Source: a virus. Taken from it: a stretch of 47,072 bases of DNA. Below the pieces are notes generated by a model, which saw only the letters and a program-made list of their open reading frames with translations, did no database searches and had not been told where the DNA came from. The stretch spans positions 1 through 47,072 of the IMG/VR virus record IMGVR_UViG_3300030020_000035; one strand, 5' to 3'. Every line of letters starts with the position of its first letter. Positions within the stretch are counted from its first letter, which is position 1. Position numbers and translations under genes: made by a program. Positions 39,771-46,370 of this stretch are shown here, piece by piece.

Positions 39771-40108
39771 GCAGCTCCTCTAAGTAGGGTCTTGAGTACG
39801 GCGAAGAACCAGCTGAGCGGAACGTCAACCCGCCATTCACCTTTGTTGCGACGCCATACCACCATCGGGATGCGCTGCGCCAGTGCGGCTTCGGCCTGGG
39901 CCTGCCTCACCATCGCATCCACGGAGAGCCGCTCGTCGCGCTTCACCTCTAGGTGATACGCAGGGAAGTCGGGGAGGAACACGTCGGGCCACGGGTGGTC
40001 GCCGGCCTGCAGCTGCGCTGTGCGTTCAGCTGCGATGCCGTGACTGATGGCGAGATTGACGATGTCTCTCTCGCCTTGCGCCCCCTTGTTCCTGCTCATT
40101 GATCCCAT
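39767..40108 (-). CDS. Holliday-junction-resolvase-like PD-(D/E)XK nuclease
   Basis: 113 residues from ATG 40108; an ATG at 40099 (MSRNKG) also fits. Motifs: Glu in NKGAQGERDIVNLA, Asp in WPDVFLPDF and Glu-x-Lys in AYHLEVKRDE, followed by MVRQAQAEAA and PMVVWRRNKGEW. This is the Hjc/VRR-Nuc-type fold used to resolve recombination intermediates. A GGTTACC-type promoter sits so close that the mRNA is probably leaderless. Confidence 0.8.
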   Translation of the reverse strand: MGSMSRNKGAQGERDIVNLAISHGIAAERTAQLQAGDHPWPDVFLPDFPAYHLEVKRDERLSVDAMVRQAQAEAALAQRIPMVVWRRNKGEWRVDVPLSWFFAVLKTLLRGAA

Positions 40109-40114
40109 AGCTAA

Positions 40115-40138
40115 AAGGTAAGGCGCGACTAGGTAACC
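40115..40138 (-). promoter_or_regulatory. GGTTACC-type early promoter element, copy 3
   Basis: The minus strand reads GGTTACCTAGTCGCGCCTTA (40138-40119), with -10-like TACCTT at 40120-40115. ATG 40108 begins six bases further, so transcription would start at or next to the start codon. Confidence 0.65.
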
Positions 40139-40169
40139 ACCCCGTGGCGTGCGTCTGATGTGATGGCTT

Positions 40170-40225
40170 AGGTGGGCAAGTGCCCGCTAAGGCTTCATAA
40201 GTGAGGATCGCCGCAGTCCCGCCAG
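40170..40225 (-). terminator. Probable terminator after the HNH gene
   Basis: Downstream of the stop at 40239, GTGAGGA and TCCTCAC form a 7-bp inverted repeat across about 40202-40236 on the minus strand, followed by TTATG, and a second hairpin GGGCA/TGCCC flanked by CTTAG/CTAAG lies near 40165-40195. Together with the promoter element at 40138 this divides the early region into two transcripts. Confidence 0.45.
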
Positions 40226-40238
40226 CCTTCCTCACCAA

Positions 40239-40538
40239 TCAGGTGGGGAACGCCCCTGTGAGTATCTTGAACGCGCGCATGATCCCGACCCGCTCGACCA
40301 TCGCCGCCTGCTCCTCGTATGTCACGAACGGGAGCAGGTCAAGCTGGTGCCCGTCAAATCGTTGATGGGCGAAGCATCCAAAACGTCCGCACAGCGGGAC
40401 CACCAGCTCGGGCGACTCGAAGGCCGACTTTGAGACCGATCGGGGCACGAGGTGCGCGGCTTCGAGCTTCGCCGCCGGCCCGTCTCCGCAGACGCGGCAG
40501 ACGCCCTCGCGCTCGACCTTCTCCCTAGCCGCGTTCAT
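40239..40538 (-). CDS. HNH-endonuclease-like protein
   Basis: 99 residues from ATG 40538, coupled to the primase stop (ATGA). CRVCGDGPAAKLEAAHLVPR, then VVPLCGRFGCFAHQRFD, gives the Cys/His framework of HNH proteins; the canonical asparagine is not obvious, so activity is uncertain. Location after primase suggests a replication-linked role. Confidence 0.65.
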   Translation of the reverse strand: MNAAREKVEREGVCRVCGDGPAAKLEAAHLVPRSVSKSAFESPELVVPLCGRFGCFAHQRFDGHQLDLLPFVTYEEQAAMVERVGIMRAFKILTGAFPT

Positions 40539-41407
40539 GCGTCGAAGATCCTCATGAGCTTCGACCGGGCGATGGCGAAGTCGATCGGCGCCAGCGGGAT
40601 CGGGATCCCCCACAGCAGCGCGGCAAGGTCGTAGATGTTGCCGCCCATGACGCGCTTGTCGAGGATGGGTTCACAGCCGTAGCAAGCCCACAGGGTGCCG
40701 TCGAGCTTGAGGCTCGGCGTTTTCTCCTGTCCCCCTTTGTGAAACGGACACTGACCCCAGTCCCCGGACGCGGAGCGACCCGTGAGTCTCGAGAAGTAGG
40801 TCACGGACGGGACGTTCTTGAGCGCGTCCGTGTAGTGCGTGCTCGCCTGGGGCGTGATCTCCCGTCGAGGCGCAACGAGCATCCGCTCGAGCCACGCGGG
40901 AGGGATGTCGGCTGGTGACACCTCGCCAGGATCCCCGTCCACGCTCCACTCATACTGCGCGCCCGACGGATGCGTCGACGGCGGCGCGACGATGTACCCC
41001 GACGCCTTGATGTCAACGCCTGAGGTCTTCCCCCTCGGCTGCCCCGTGGGCGTGATCTCCCTGGCGAAGGAGCCGCCGGGGTTTCTGAACACGAGGTGCT
41101 GCCCGCCGCCCCCGCTGAGTGATTCAACGGTCGGCGGCAGCGGACCAAGCTCTACGATGAGGTCGTGAAGGCTGTCGTCCCCGCCGTGCCGTGGGTCTAC
41201 GTCGATGACCACAAGCCCACTCGCCTCACAGCTGATGCCGATGTTGTGTCGGGGGTGACCCTCCCACCAGCGGAAGACTCGAGCGAGGTCCGACGTGGCG
41301 TCATTCATGCCGTGCTCGGTGGCCGGCACCTTCGAGCGGGGCTTCAGCGGATGGATCGCCCAGCCCCGATCCGCGTACTCGCAGGCTGCGTCTCGCAGCG
41401 CTCTCAA
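40535..41407 (-). CDS. Prim-Pol primase with CHC2-type zinc ribbon
   Basis: 290 residues from TTG 41407, whose bases overlap the preceding TGA (TTGA); the frame is open further upstream but lacks other starts near the domain edge. Residues 1-190 are a bifunctional primase/polymerase domain: YADRGWAIHPLKPRSKVP, GLVVIDVDPRHGGDDSL (catalytic Asp pair), GGGGQHLVF and GVDIKASGYIVAPPSTH. Residues 215-275 form the zinc ribbon GQCPFHKGGQEKTPSLKLDG ... ACYGCE. It should prime or even extend phage DNA. No helicase is encoded nearby. Confidence 0.85.
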   Translation of the reverse strand: MRALRDAACEYADRGWAIHPLKPRSKVPATEHGMNDATSDLARVFRWWEGHPRHNIGISCEASGLVVIDVDPRHGGDDSLHDLIVELGPLPPTVESLSGGGGQHLVFRNPGGSFAREITPTGQPRGKTSGVDIKASGYIVAPPSTHPSGAQYEWSVDGDPGEVSPADIPPAWLERMLVAPRREITPQASTHYTDALKNVPSVTYFSRLTGRSASGDWGQCPFHKGGQEKTPSLKLDGTLWACYGCEPILDKRVMGGNIYDLAALLWGIPIPLAPIDFAIARSKLMRIFDA

Positions 41408-41736
41408 GCTAGTTGCTCGACGTACAGTGCCCGGAGGTCTGCGGCCTGGGACTTGGCCAGCCAGAGACACGCCTGTTTCAGCACGAGGGCGAGCGCGGCG
41501 ATCTTGGCCTCGTTCTCCCGCAGTAGCTCGCGCCATACTTCGGCTTCGGCGCGGCCGGCGGTGTCATTGACAAGCTCGCCGGGTATCTCTTCCCCGTCCT
41601 TGACCCAGCTGGTGTAGACCACGTCGGCGCGGGTGCTGACGTACAGATTGCCGGCCTCACCGCGTCGCTCCTCGGTGCGGACCCATAGCATCAGCGTGCC
41701 GTTGGGATGTCTGACTACTTGGCCGGGACCGTGCAT
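41404..41736 (-). CDS. Unknown protein, first gene of the early operon
   Basis: 110 residues from ATG 41736. Beta N-terminal half (HPNGTLMLWVRTEERRGEAG) and helical C-terminal half (ELLRENEAKIAALALVLKQA). It is the first gene after the early promoter element and is probably translated from a leaderless mRNA. No known domain. Confidence 0.7.
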   Translation of the reverse strand: MHGPGQVVRHPNGTLMLWVRTEERRGEAGNLYVSTRADVVYTSWVKDGEEIPGELVNDTAGRAEAEVWRELLRENEAKIAALALVLKQACLWLAKSQAADLRALYVEQLA

Positions 41737-41744
41737 CTCGACAG

Positions 41745-41768
41745 ACGTTACGGCGCCCCTAGGTAACC
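41745..41768 (-). promoter_or_regulatory. GGTTACC-type early promoter element, copy 4
   Basis: The minus strand reads GGTTACCTAGGGGCGCCGTA (41768-41749), with -10-like TAACGT at 41750-41745. The start codon follows eight bases after the hexamer, so the transcript should begin at ATG 41736. Confidence 0.7.
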
Positions 41769-41775
41769 ACTGGTC

Positions 41776-41799
41776 GGTTACCCAGCCGGGCGTTACTGT
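41776..41799 (+). promoter_or_regulatory. GGTTACC-type promoter element, copy 5, divergent from copy 4
   Basis: GGTTACCCAGCCGGGCGTTA on the plus strand, with TACTGT at 41794-41799. Its GGTTACC and that of copy 4 form an inverted repeat with a 7-base centre, so one regulator could control both directions. It points to the recA operon. Confidence 0.55.
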
Positions 41800-41902
41800 T
41801 CCAGTTGTGCTCGGATCAACCGCCTCTCAAAGCAACCACTTCTTCATCTGCGAATGAATCTCCGTGGTCGATGATATTCGGCTGGCGAGTGTCTCCCTTG
41901 AA

Positions 41903-41935
41903 GGCTAGAGACAGGGATCCCGGCAGTCTCTAGCC
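41903..41935 (+). terminator. Perfect 10-bp hairpin inside the divergent promoter region
   Basis: GGCTAGAGAC (41903-41912) pairs with GTCTCTAGCC (41926-41935) around GGGATCCC, followed by GCTTCTTCG. Lying between promoter elements 5 and 6 it may terminate or attenuate the upstream transcript. Confidence 0.55.
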
Positions 41936-41957
41936 GCTTCTTCGAAACGCTCAGAGT

Positions 41958-41982
41958 GGTTACCCCCCCCGCGTGATAGATT
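41958..41982 (+). promoter_or_regulatory. GGTTACC-type promoter element, copy 6
   Basis: AGTGGTTACC, then a run of C and GCGTGATAGATT. The -10-like TAGATT (41977-41982) has an extended TGA in front. Spacing is one base longer than in the other copies. It drives the structured leader of the recA operon. Confidence 0.55.
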
Positions 41983-41991
41983 AGTCAAGTC

Positions 41992-42169
41992 GATGGTTGG
42001 GGCACCGCCCTGGCCATCATCCATTTGCCCCCCAAAGCCCGGTGCTACCGGGATGGGGCTGAGCGTCGGCGGTGTGTAGCAAGCCGCTGACGATGGGCCG
42101 CTCGAAGCCGCCTAACCGCTGCGCCTAGCGCGTCAACACGTCGCTTGCCGATGTGCTGCGCCTTAGCAC
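41992..42169 (+). ncRNA. Structured leader of the recA operon
   Basis: Between promoter element 6 and ATG 42209 there are four possible hairpins: GATGG/CCATC with inner GGGC/GCCC (41992-42018), CCCGGT-GCT-ACCGGG (42038-42052), CGTCGGCGG/CCGCTGACG (42064-42072, 42084-42092) and GTGCT/AGCAC (42153-42157, 42165-42169). No ORF is evident. A regulatory leader or small RNA is plausible. With 41737-41991 this makes 472 bases without a gene. Confidence 0.5.
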
Positions 42170-42208
42170 GTAGCACGCCGCTTCCCGGCCCACAACTTGG
42201 AGGTTCCC

Positions 42209-42499
42209 ATGTGCGACCCAGACGATGGCGAGGCGATCTGCCATGCCGCGCGCCTGATCGAAACGACCGCGCTGATCGACGGTAGCGAGGCGATTGTCGC
42301 CCTCTATGACTCGGTCGGCCTGACGCCAGAAGCCCTGGCGCACATGATCGTTCACGCCCAGGTGTTCGCCCGCAAGATCGACGTTGCTTCCTTCGCCGTC
42401 GGCGCGCTGATTGCTCGCCTGTCAGACGCCCAGGCCGAGGCCATGGACGAAACCCTCACTGATCACGACCTAAAGGAACTGCTGAATCCACTGCCATGA
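42209..42499 (+). CDS. Small unknown protein, first gene of the recA operon
   Basis: 96 residues from ATG 42209 behind TTGGAGG. Acidic and helical (ALAHMIVHAQVFARKIDVAS, LTDHDLKELLNPLP), no known motif. Its TGA overlaps the next ATG (ATGA). Confidence 0.7.
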   Translation: MCDPDDGEAICHAARLIETTALIDGSEAIVALYDSVGLTPEALAHMIVHAQVFARKIDVASFAVGALIARLSDAQAEAMDETLTDHDLKELLNPLP

Positions 42500-42663
42500 C
42501 CCCTGGTCAACTTGACATAGACGAGTGCATCTCCATCGCAGAGCATGATGGCTACGGCACCTGCGACGAATGCCCGGACCCGGCGTCATGCCAGGCTGAG
42601 GGCGTGTGCGTGCTCGAGCTGAGCACTTCCCTTGAGCCGGCGAGCCAGTGGGACCGGGTATGA
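42496..42663 (+). CDS. Cys-rich small protein upstream of recA
   Basis: 55 residues from ATG 42496. Six cysteines (DECISIA, CDECPDPASCQAEGVCVLE) suggest a small metal-binding or disulphide protein. It overlaps its neighbours at both ends (ATGA), so it is translated together with recA. Confidence 0.62.
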   Translation: MTPGQLDIDECISIAEHDGYGTCDECPDPASCQAEGVCVLELSTSLEPASQWDRV

Positions 42664-43634
42664 GTCTCGAGGCCACCCTCAAGGAGATCAACCGCGACTT
42701 CGGCGCCGGATCAATCAGCACGCTCTCTGCGGCTCCTCGCCAGGAGCTTTCGGTTATCCCGACCGGCGCGTTGACGCTCGACCTGGCCCTCGGCTGCGGC
42801 GGCGTCCCTCGTGGGCGGATCGTGGAGATATTCGGCCCTGAGTCGTCCGGGAAGACGACGTTGGCTCAGCACATCATGGCCCAGGCCCAGAAACTGGATC
42901 TGCGGTGCGCGATGGTCGATGCTGAGCATGCCTTCGACCCCGCCTATGCGAGGGCGCTGGGCGTCGATCCTGACGCTCTCCTGTTCAACCAGCCGGACTA
43001 CGGCGAGCAGGGCTTGGACATCGCCTTGAGGCTCATCGAGTCGGGCGAGGTCGGGCTGGTGGTGGTCGACTCGGTCGCGGCGTTGACGCCGAAATCGGAG
43101 ATCGACGGCGACATGGGTCACCTGGGTGTCGGCGGTCAGGCCCGCATGATGGGCCAGGCGATGCGGAAGATGACGGCTGCGGCGTCTCGCACCCAGACCT
43201 GCGTGATCTTCATCAACCAGATCCGTGAAAAGGTCGGCGTGATGTTCGGCAGCCCGGAGACGCAGCCCGGTGGGCGCGCTCTGAAGTTCCAGGCTAGCCA
43301 GCGTCTGGACATTCGCCGCCTGGAGACCTACAAGGTCGACGGCGAGCCGACCGGCAACAAGGTGAAAGTCAAGGTCGTGAAGAACAAGACGGGCGCCCCG
43401 TTCACCGAGGCGTTCTTCGACATCGAGTTCGGCACGGGTATCTCGACCGCCGGCTGCCTGCTGGACGTGGGGCTGGCTTGCGGCGCGCTGAAGGGCGGCG
43501 GTGGCCGCTATGCGCTCGCGAGCACGGGGGAGGCTCTCCCCCATGGCCGCGCGAAAGCCATCCAGGCGCTTCGAGACGATCCTGAGCTGTTCGCCACGTT
43601 CGACGGCGAGGTACGGAAGGAGCTGGGCCTGTGA
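42660..43634 (+). CDS. recA: RecA recombinase
   Basis: 324 residues from ATG 42660 (coupled ATGA; an earlier GTG is less likely). Walker A GPESSGKTT, VDAEHAFDPAYARALGVD, Walker B-type LVVVDSVAALTP, loop regions MGHLGVGGQARMMGQAMRKM and FINQIREKVGVMFGSPETQP, and GGRALKFQASQRLDIRR are all present, so it should be active. It lacks the long C-terminal tail of some host RecAs. It provides strand exchange for a recombination-driven replication mode. Confidence 0.94.
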   Translation: MSLEATLKEINRDFGAGSISTLSAAPRQELSVIPTGALTLDLALGCGGVPRGRIVEIFGPESSGKTTLAQHIMAQAQKLDLRCAMVDAEHAFDPAYARALGVDPDALLFNQPDYGEQGLDIALRLIESGEVGLVVVDSVAALTPKSEIDGDMGHLGVGGQARMMGQAMRKMTAAASRTQTCVIFINQIREKVGVMFGSPETQPGGRALKFQASQRLDIRRLETYKVDGEPTGNKVKVKVVKNKTGAPFTEAFFDIEFGTGISTAGCLLDVGLACGALKGGGGRYALASTGEALPHGRAKAIQALRDDPELFATFDGEVRKELGL

Positions 43635-43774
43635 ATCGCAAAGTGCCTCTGACGTACGACTCGCGCCACAAGATGGCGTCGCATGCCGGCGGCAAGACCA
43701 CATGGCACGGCGACCCTGCGCGCGGCGACTTCACGCCTGCCAGCGTCCGCAAGAAACCGCCTAAGCATCGGTGA
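43631..43774 (+). CDS. Small basic protein between recA and HNH
   Basis: 47 residues from GTG 43631, overlapping the recA stop (GTGA). Basic and Gly/His-rich (HKMASHAGGKTTWHGDPARG, ending KKPPKHR). Its TGA overlaps the next GTG (GTGA). Confidence 0.55.
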   Translation: MNRKVPLTYDSRHKMASHAGGKTTWHGDPARGDFTPASVRKKPPKHR

Positions 43775-44124
43775 GTAACCCGACCATCTGTCTCGAGGAT
43801 GGGTGCCCGGAAATTGCGGGTCCGTCCAAGCGCTGCGGGATTCACGCCCGATCGGCGCCAAGGAGTCCCTCGAGCCGCGCGACGAGCATGTCTGGCTACC
43901 GCCGGCTGAGGGCTGAAGTGCTCCGTCGCGACGGCGGAATCTGCCATCTGTGCGGGCTGCCCGGCGCGGACACCGCTGACCATGTGATGCCGGCGAGCCA
44001 TGGAGGCGGCAATTCCCTTGCGAACCTCGCCGCGAGTCATCGCCACTGCAACCGAAAGAAGTCAAATCGTGTCACGTATCTACTCGGCTCAGAGCGAGCC
44101 GTACCGCCAGCTTCAGGGCTATGA
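43771..44124 (+). CDS. HNH endonuclease
   Basis: 117 residues from GTG 43771. The HNH core is YRRLRAEVLRRDGGICHLCG, ADTADHVMPASHGGGNSLAN and LAASHRHCNRKKSN: the zinc cysteines, DH, the central Asn and the final His are all in place. It probably nicks or cuts DNA, in packaging or recombination; HNH genes often sit next to terminase, but here it is next to recA. Confidence 0.85.
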   Translation: MSNPTICLEDGCPEIAGPSKRCGIHARSAPRSPSSRATSMSGYRRLRAEVLRRDGGICHLCGLPGADTADHVMPASHGGGNSLANLAASHRHCNRKKSNRVTYLLGSERAVPPASGL

Positions 44125-44371
44125 CCCTGCCGGCGCCGACGAGGTGGCGGGCTTTCCGTCCCTGGTAGTCGGCCGCAACCCGTTCACGGGCGAACGCGGC
44201 GAGAATCAGTTTCTCCCGCAGGACGGCCGCGAGTTCGTGCCCGCGACCCCGCACTCCAACAAGCTGCTTCCCGGCACACTGCCTCAGACGCAGGGTCCGC
44301 TGGTCGGCGCACCCACTCATGTCAACCCCCTCGGTGACCAGTTCGCCGGCTCGCTTCAGGGCGACAACTAG
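44069..44371 (+). CDS. Unknown protein after HNH
   Basis: 100 residues from GTG 44069, overlapping the 3' end of the HNH gene; AAGAAG precedes it. Gly/Pro-rich (GFPSLVVGRNPFTGERGENQ, LPGTLPQTQGPLVGAPTHVN). No known motif. The stop is fused to GGAG (TAGGAG). Confidence 0.62.
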   Translation: MSRIYSAQSEPYRQLQGYDPAGADEVAGFPSLVVGRNPFTGERGENQFLPQDGREFVPATPHSNKLLPGTLPQTQGPLVGAPTHVNPLGDQFAGSLQGDN

Positions 44372-44380
44372 GAGCCTCAC

Positions 44381-44620
44381 ATGCCCACTGACATCAACGC
44401 TAACCCGTCGAGCAAAAGCAACCCCTGGGCGTCCGGCGGCGCGAACGAGTACGCCGGCAACAACGCCCCGTCGCGCCCTGACAAGTCGACGACCGGCTAC
44501 TACGGCGACCCCGGCGGCAACGTCGTCGACCGCTCCAAGATCAACCGCACGAAGGACGCCGTGTCCTCGCACGGCTCGCAGGCGTTCCCCGGCGGCGAGA
44601 GCACCGGCTCGGGCTTCTAG
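44381..44620 (+). CDS. Small Gly/Ser/Asn-rich protein
   Basis: 79 residues from ATG 44381 behind TAGGAG. Low-complexity hydrophilic sequence (SSKSNPWASGGANEYAGNNA; SHGSQAFPGGESTGSGF), predicted disordered. It is the last gene of the recA operon, followed by a strong hairpin. Confidence 0.65.
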   Translation: MPTDINANPSSKSNPWASGGANEYAGNNAPSRPDKSTTGYYGDPGGNVVDRSKINRTKDAVSSHGSQAFPGGESTGSGF

Positions 44621-44627
44621 CCCCTCG

Positions 44628-44661
44628 TCATCCCCCAGCCTATGCAAGCGCTGGGGGATGA
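44628..44661. terminator. Bidirectional terminator-like hairpin between convergent operons
   Basis: TCATCCCCCAGC (44628-44639) pairs perfectly with GCTGGGGGATGA (44650-44661). It lies between the end of the recA operon and the end of the minus-strand small-gene chain. A U-run is weak on both sides. The loop carries GCAAGC of the repeated GCAAGCGCT box. Confidence 0.7.
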
Positions 44662-44668
44662 TTGCCGT

Positions 44669-44872
44669 CTAGCTGCCAATGGCGCGTGCGAGCCACCGGG
44701 CGTGCAGGACTCGCGCTGCCTTGAGACCTGAGCCGGTGATGCTCCCGCACGCCGGGCAGATGCCCAGGACGAGGTTCTTCGACGGCCAGTCGTTGAGCGC
44801 CGGATGGCGCTTGCAGACCGGGGTCGAGAGCGTCCGCTGGAGCGTGCTCCCGGTGGCGCGTGCGTAGCTCAC
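44669..44872 (-). CDS. Small protein with zinc-ribbon-like cysteines
   Basis: 67 residues from GTG 44872, overlapping the stop before it (GTGA). VCKRHPALNDWPSKNLVLGI, then CPACGSITG, suggests a small zinc site; the C-terminus is helical (LKAARVLHARWLARAIGS). Last gene of the chain. Confidence 0.6.
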   Translation of the reverse strand: MSYARATGSTLQRTLSTPVCKRHPALNDWPSKNLVLGICPACGSITGSGLKAARVLHARWLARAIGS

Positions 44873-45090
44873 AGGAACACCCTCCTCGCCTCTGCGAGCG
44901 TCCCGCACACGTACTGCGGGTCGCAGCACCCCGGCATCGCCCTGAGCGCCTCGTCCGTGGTCCGTGCCGTGATCCCGCAGGTGCATGGCTCGGTCTTCCG
45001 GGCGAGGATCGCTCGCATGCGGCTCTGCCGCTCGTCACGGTGTCTGCGCGCTGCGCCTTCCTGCATCGCCTTCTGTACGTGCGCCCTCAT
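44869..45090 (-). CDS. Small Cys-containing protein
   Basis: 73 residues from ATG 45090, coupled (ATGA). Basic N-terminus (RRHRDERQSRMRAILARK), then CTCGITARTTDEALRAMPGC with further cysteines (CCDPQYVC). Possible metal or DNA binding. Confidence 0.6.
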   Translation of the reverse strand: MRAHVQKAMQEGAARRHRDERQSRMRAILARKTEPCTCGITARTTDEALRAMPGCCDPQYVCGTLAEARRVFL

Positions 45091-45257
45091 GATGCTTCCC
45101 CCGCGTTGCGCCGGTCGCACTCGGCCAGCACCGCGCCGTATGTCATCGGCTTGGCTGACTCCAGCATGTTGGTGGCCTGATTGAGCACCCCGTACGCGGG
45201 CAACCCCGCGACCTGAGACGCCGTCTTGCCCAGATAGTGATGCGTCCACTTGCTCAT
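45087..45257 (-). CDS. Small unknown protein
   Basis: 56 residues from ATG 45257, coupled to the stop before it (ATGA). The sequence begins MSKWTHHYLGKTASQVAGLP. No family recognised. Confidence 0.58.
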   Translation of the reverse strand: MSKWTHHYLGKTASQVAGLPAYGVLNQATNMLESAKPMTYGAVLAECDRRNAGEAS

Positions 45258-45376
45258 CGACTGTTCACCGGCCTTCCCCGTCCGTCCCTCGTGACAAACA
45301 CCTTCGCCCGCTTGGATTCGACCTCGCGGAGCTTCGCGTCGCGGTTGTGCTTGCGCCATTTCCTGGGCGTGCTCAT
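45254..45376 (-). CDS. Small basic protein
   Basis: 40 residues from ATG 45376 (MSTPRKWRKHNRDAKLREVE), coupled on both sides by ATGA overlaps. Highly basic, helical, possibly nucleic-acid binding. Confidence 0.52.
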   Translation of the reverse strand: MSTPRKWRKHNRDAKLREVESKRAKVFVTRDGRGRPVNSR

Positions 45377-45576
45377 CGCGTGCTCTTGTCGCCCGGCTGT
45401 TTGCGGACATCGGCGGCGGGGTGCGAGAACAGGAAGTCCGGCAGGCGCAGACCTCCTGCCGTCGTGCCGGTGTGCATCTCCCCAGCGGAGCCTCGGCCTC
45501 TCGCGCGTCCCGGTCCACAGTCCACGTACTCGGTAAGCGCCTCGCCGTCTACGGTCCTGACTATCGCTCGCTGCAT
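45373..45576 (-). CDS. Small unknown protein
   Basis: 67 residues from ATG 45576 behind a strong AGGAGG inside the 3' end of the preceding gene. It begins MQRAIVRTVDGEALTEYVDC. No domain recognised. Confidence 0.6.
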   Translation of the reverse strand: MQRAIVRTVDGEALTEYVDCGPGRARGRGSAGEMHTGTTAGGLRLPDFLFSHPAADVRKQPGDKSTR

Positions 45577-45782
45577 GACTGCCTCCTAGTTCTGTGCTGC
45601 GTTGTCATTGTCGGGCACTCGTACTCATGCGTCTTGGCAACCGGCCATGCGGCCTCTGCTTCGACCCTGCGTTCCCGCGTGACGCGGTCGGCTTCCTTCG
45701 CCACGATGCACAGCGCAAGCGCTACAAGGTTGAGGAACCCGAACCCTGTAATGCCGGCGAGCACCCACTCGTACGCGGTCAT
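45561..45782 (-). CDS. Small membrane protein
   Basis: 73 residues from ATG 45782, overlapping the stop of the gene before it (ATGA). One membrane helix at about 5-28 (WVLAGITGFGFLNLVALALC), then a charged cytoplasmic part. An ATG at 45815 in the same frame would lengthen it but would ignore the coupled upstream gene. Confidence 0.62.
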   Translation of the reverse strand: MTAYEWVLAGITGFGFLNLVALALCIVAKEADRVTRERRVEAEAAWPVAKTHEYECPTMTTQHRTRRQSCSER

Positions 45783-45919
45783 GAGCGCCACATCGAGTCG
45801 GTCCAGAGCGACCATGTCGGGGTTCCCCGGCGACGGTGAACCCGTCGCTGGATGACCCACGGCCCGATCTGCCACTCCCAATAAAGCTCGCCCTTGAAGG
45901 GTGTTCGTACGAGCTTCAT
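45779..45919 (-). CDS. Small basic, Trp-rich protein
   Basis: 46 residues from ATG 45919, coupled at both ends (ATGA). It begins MKLVRTPFKGELYWEWQIGP and has several Trp and Arg residues. Function unknown. Confidence 0.55.
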   Translation of the reverse strand: MKLVRTPFKGELYWEWQIGPWVIQRRVHRRRGTPTWSLWTDSMWRS

Positions 45920-46080
45920 GCGCTCACCCCCATCGCGCGCCGCAGCGCGCCTCGCAGCGCCACCTTGTAGACGGCGTCTCCGAGGATGAGGCTCACGCCG
46001 AGGGCGGTGGCCAGGTTGTCCACCATGAGGCCCGTCACGGCCTCTCGCGTGTCTGTGATCGCGTCGCTGAGCACCGTCTT
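45916..46080 (-). CDS. Small hydrophobic ORF reached by +1 frameshift
   Basis: 54 residues opening at the stop of the 46258 gene (Lys-Thr-Val-Leu). It has a hydrophobic helical stretch (NLATALGVSLILGDAVYKVA) and a basic end. GTG 46074 could be an independent start but lacks a well-spaced ribosome-binding site. As a fusion the product is 113 residues. Confidence 0.62.
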   Translation of the reverse strand, partial: KTVLSDAITDTREAVTGLMVDNLATALGVSLILGDAVYKVALRGALRRAMGVSA

Positions 46081-46091
46081 AGGCCCACTCC
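46076..46091 (-). other. Putative programmed +1 frameshift site (GGAG-N3-GCC-TAA-GAC)
   Basis: Minus-strand codons TCG-GAG-TGG-GCC-TAA-GAC. The signal matches those near 1125, 1903, 3300, 46609 and 46883. Confidence 0.65.
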
Positions 46092-46258
46092 GAGAGCGTG
46101 CCGTCGCTGCCGATGTACGCGCGGGAGTCTCCCTGCCCGACGATGAGGATCCACTCGCCGCTGCCGCCCTCGTCGAGGAGCACCTCACCGCCTCCCATGT
46201 CTACCCAGCGGGAGAGCGTCTTGATCTGCTCGGGCGTGAGCTTCATGATGAATGGCAT
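46079..46258 (-). CDS. Small unknown protein, zero-frame part of a frameshift pair
   Basis: 59 residues from ATG 46258 behind AACTAGGAGACGACGAC, nearly the leader of the 3746 gene. The sequence begins MPFIMKLTPEQIKTLSRWVD and continues as a small beta domain (LLDEGGSGEWILIVGQGDSR). It ends at the +1 site. Confidence 0.65.
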   Translation of the reverse strand: MPFIMKLTPEQIKTLSRWVDMGGGEVLLDEGGSGEWILIVGQGDSRAYIGSDGTLSEWA

Positions 46259-46370
46259 GTCGTCGTCTCCTAGTTCTCGTTGATGGGTACTGCAAGCGCT
46301 CAGAGATTGAGCGCTAAGAGCCGGTGAGGGCGCGACCCTCGGGCGCTGCTTCCGCCCCGGCCCGTGAGTG
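46259..46370 (-). repeat. Intergenic repeat unit E with CGCGA-loop hairpin
   Basis: Hairpin GAGGG-CGCGA-CCCTC (46326-46340) sits inside GCCGG/CCGGC (46320-46324, 46357-46361). Downstream come the dyad AGCGCTCA/TGAGCGCT and the box GAGCGCTTGC (46301-46292), then the conserved leader. Unit D at 2452 has the same loop on a different stem. Confidence 0.6.

Noticed and set aside
40150-40230. Possible tRNA-like fold with CAT in a loop
   Set aside because: Acceptor pairing is imperfect and there is no T-arm TTCGA-type loop or D-loop GG; more likely terminator hairpins.
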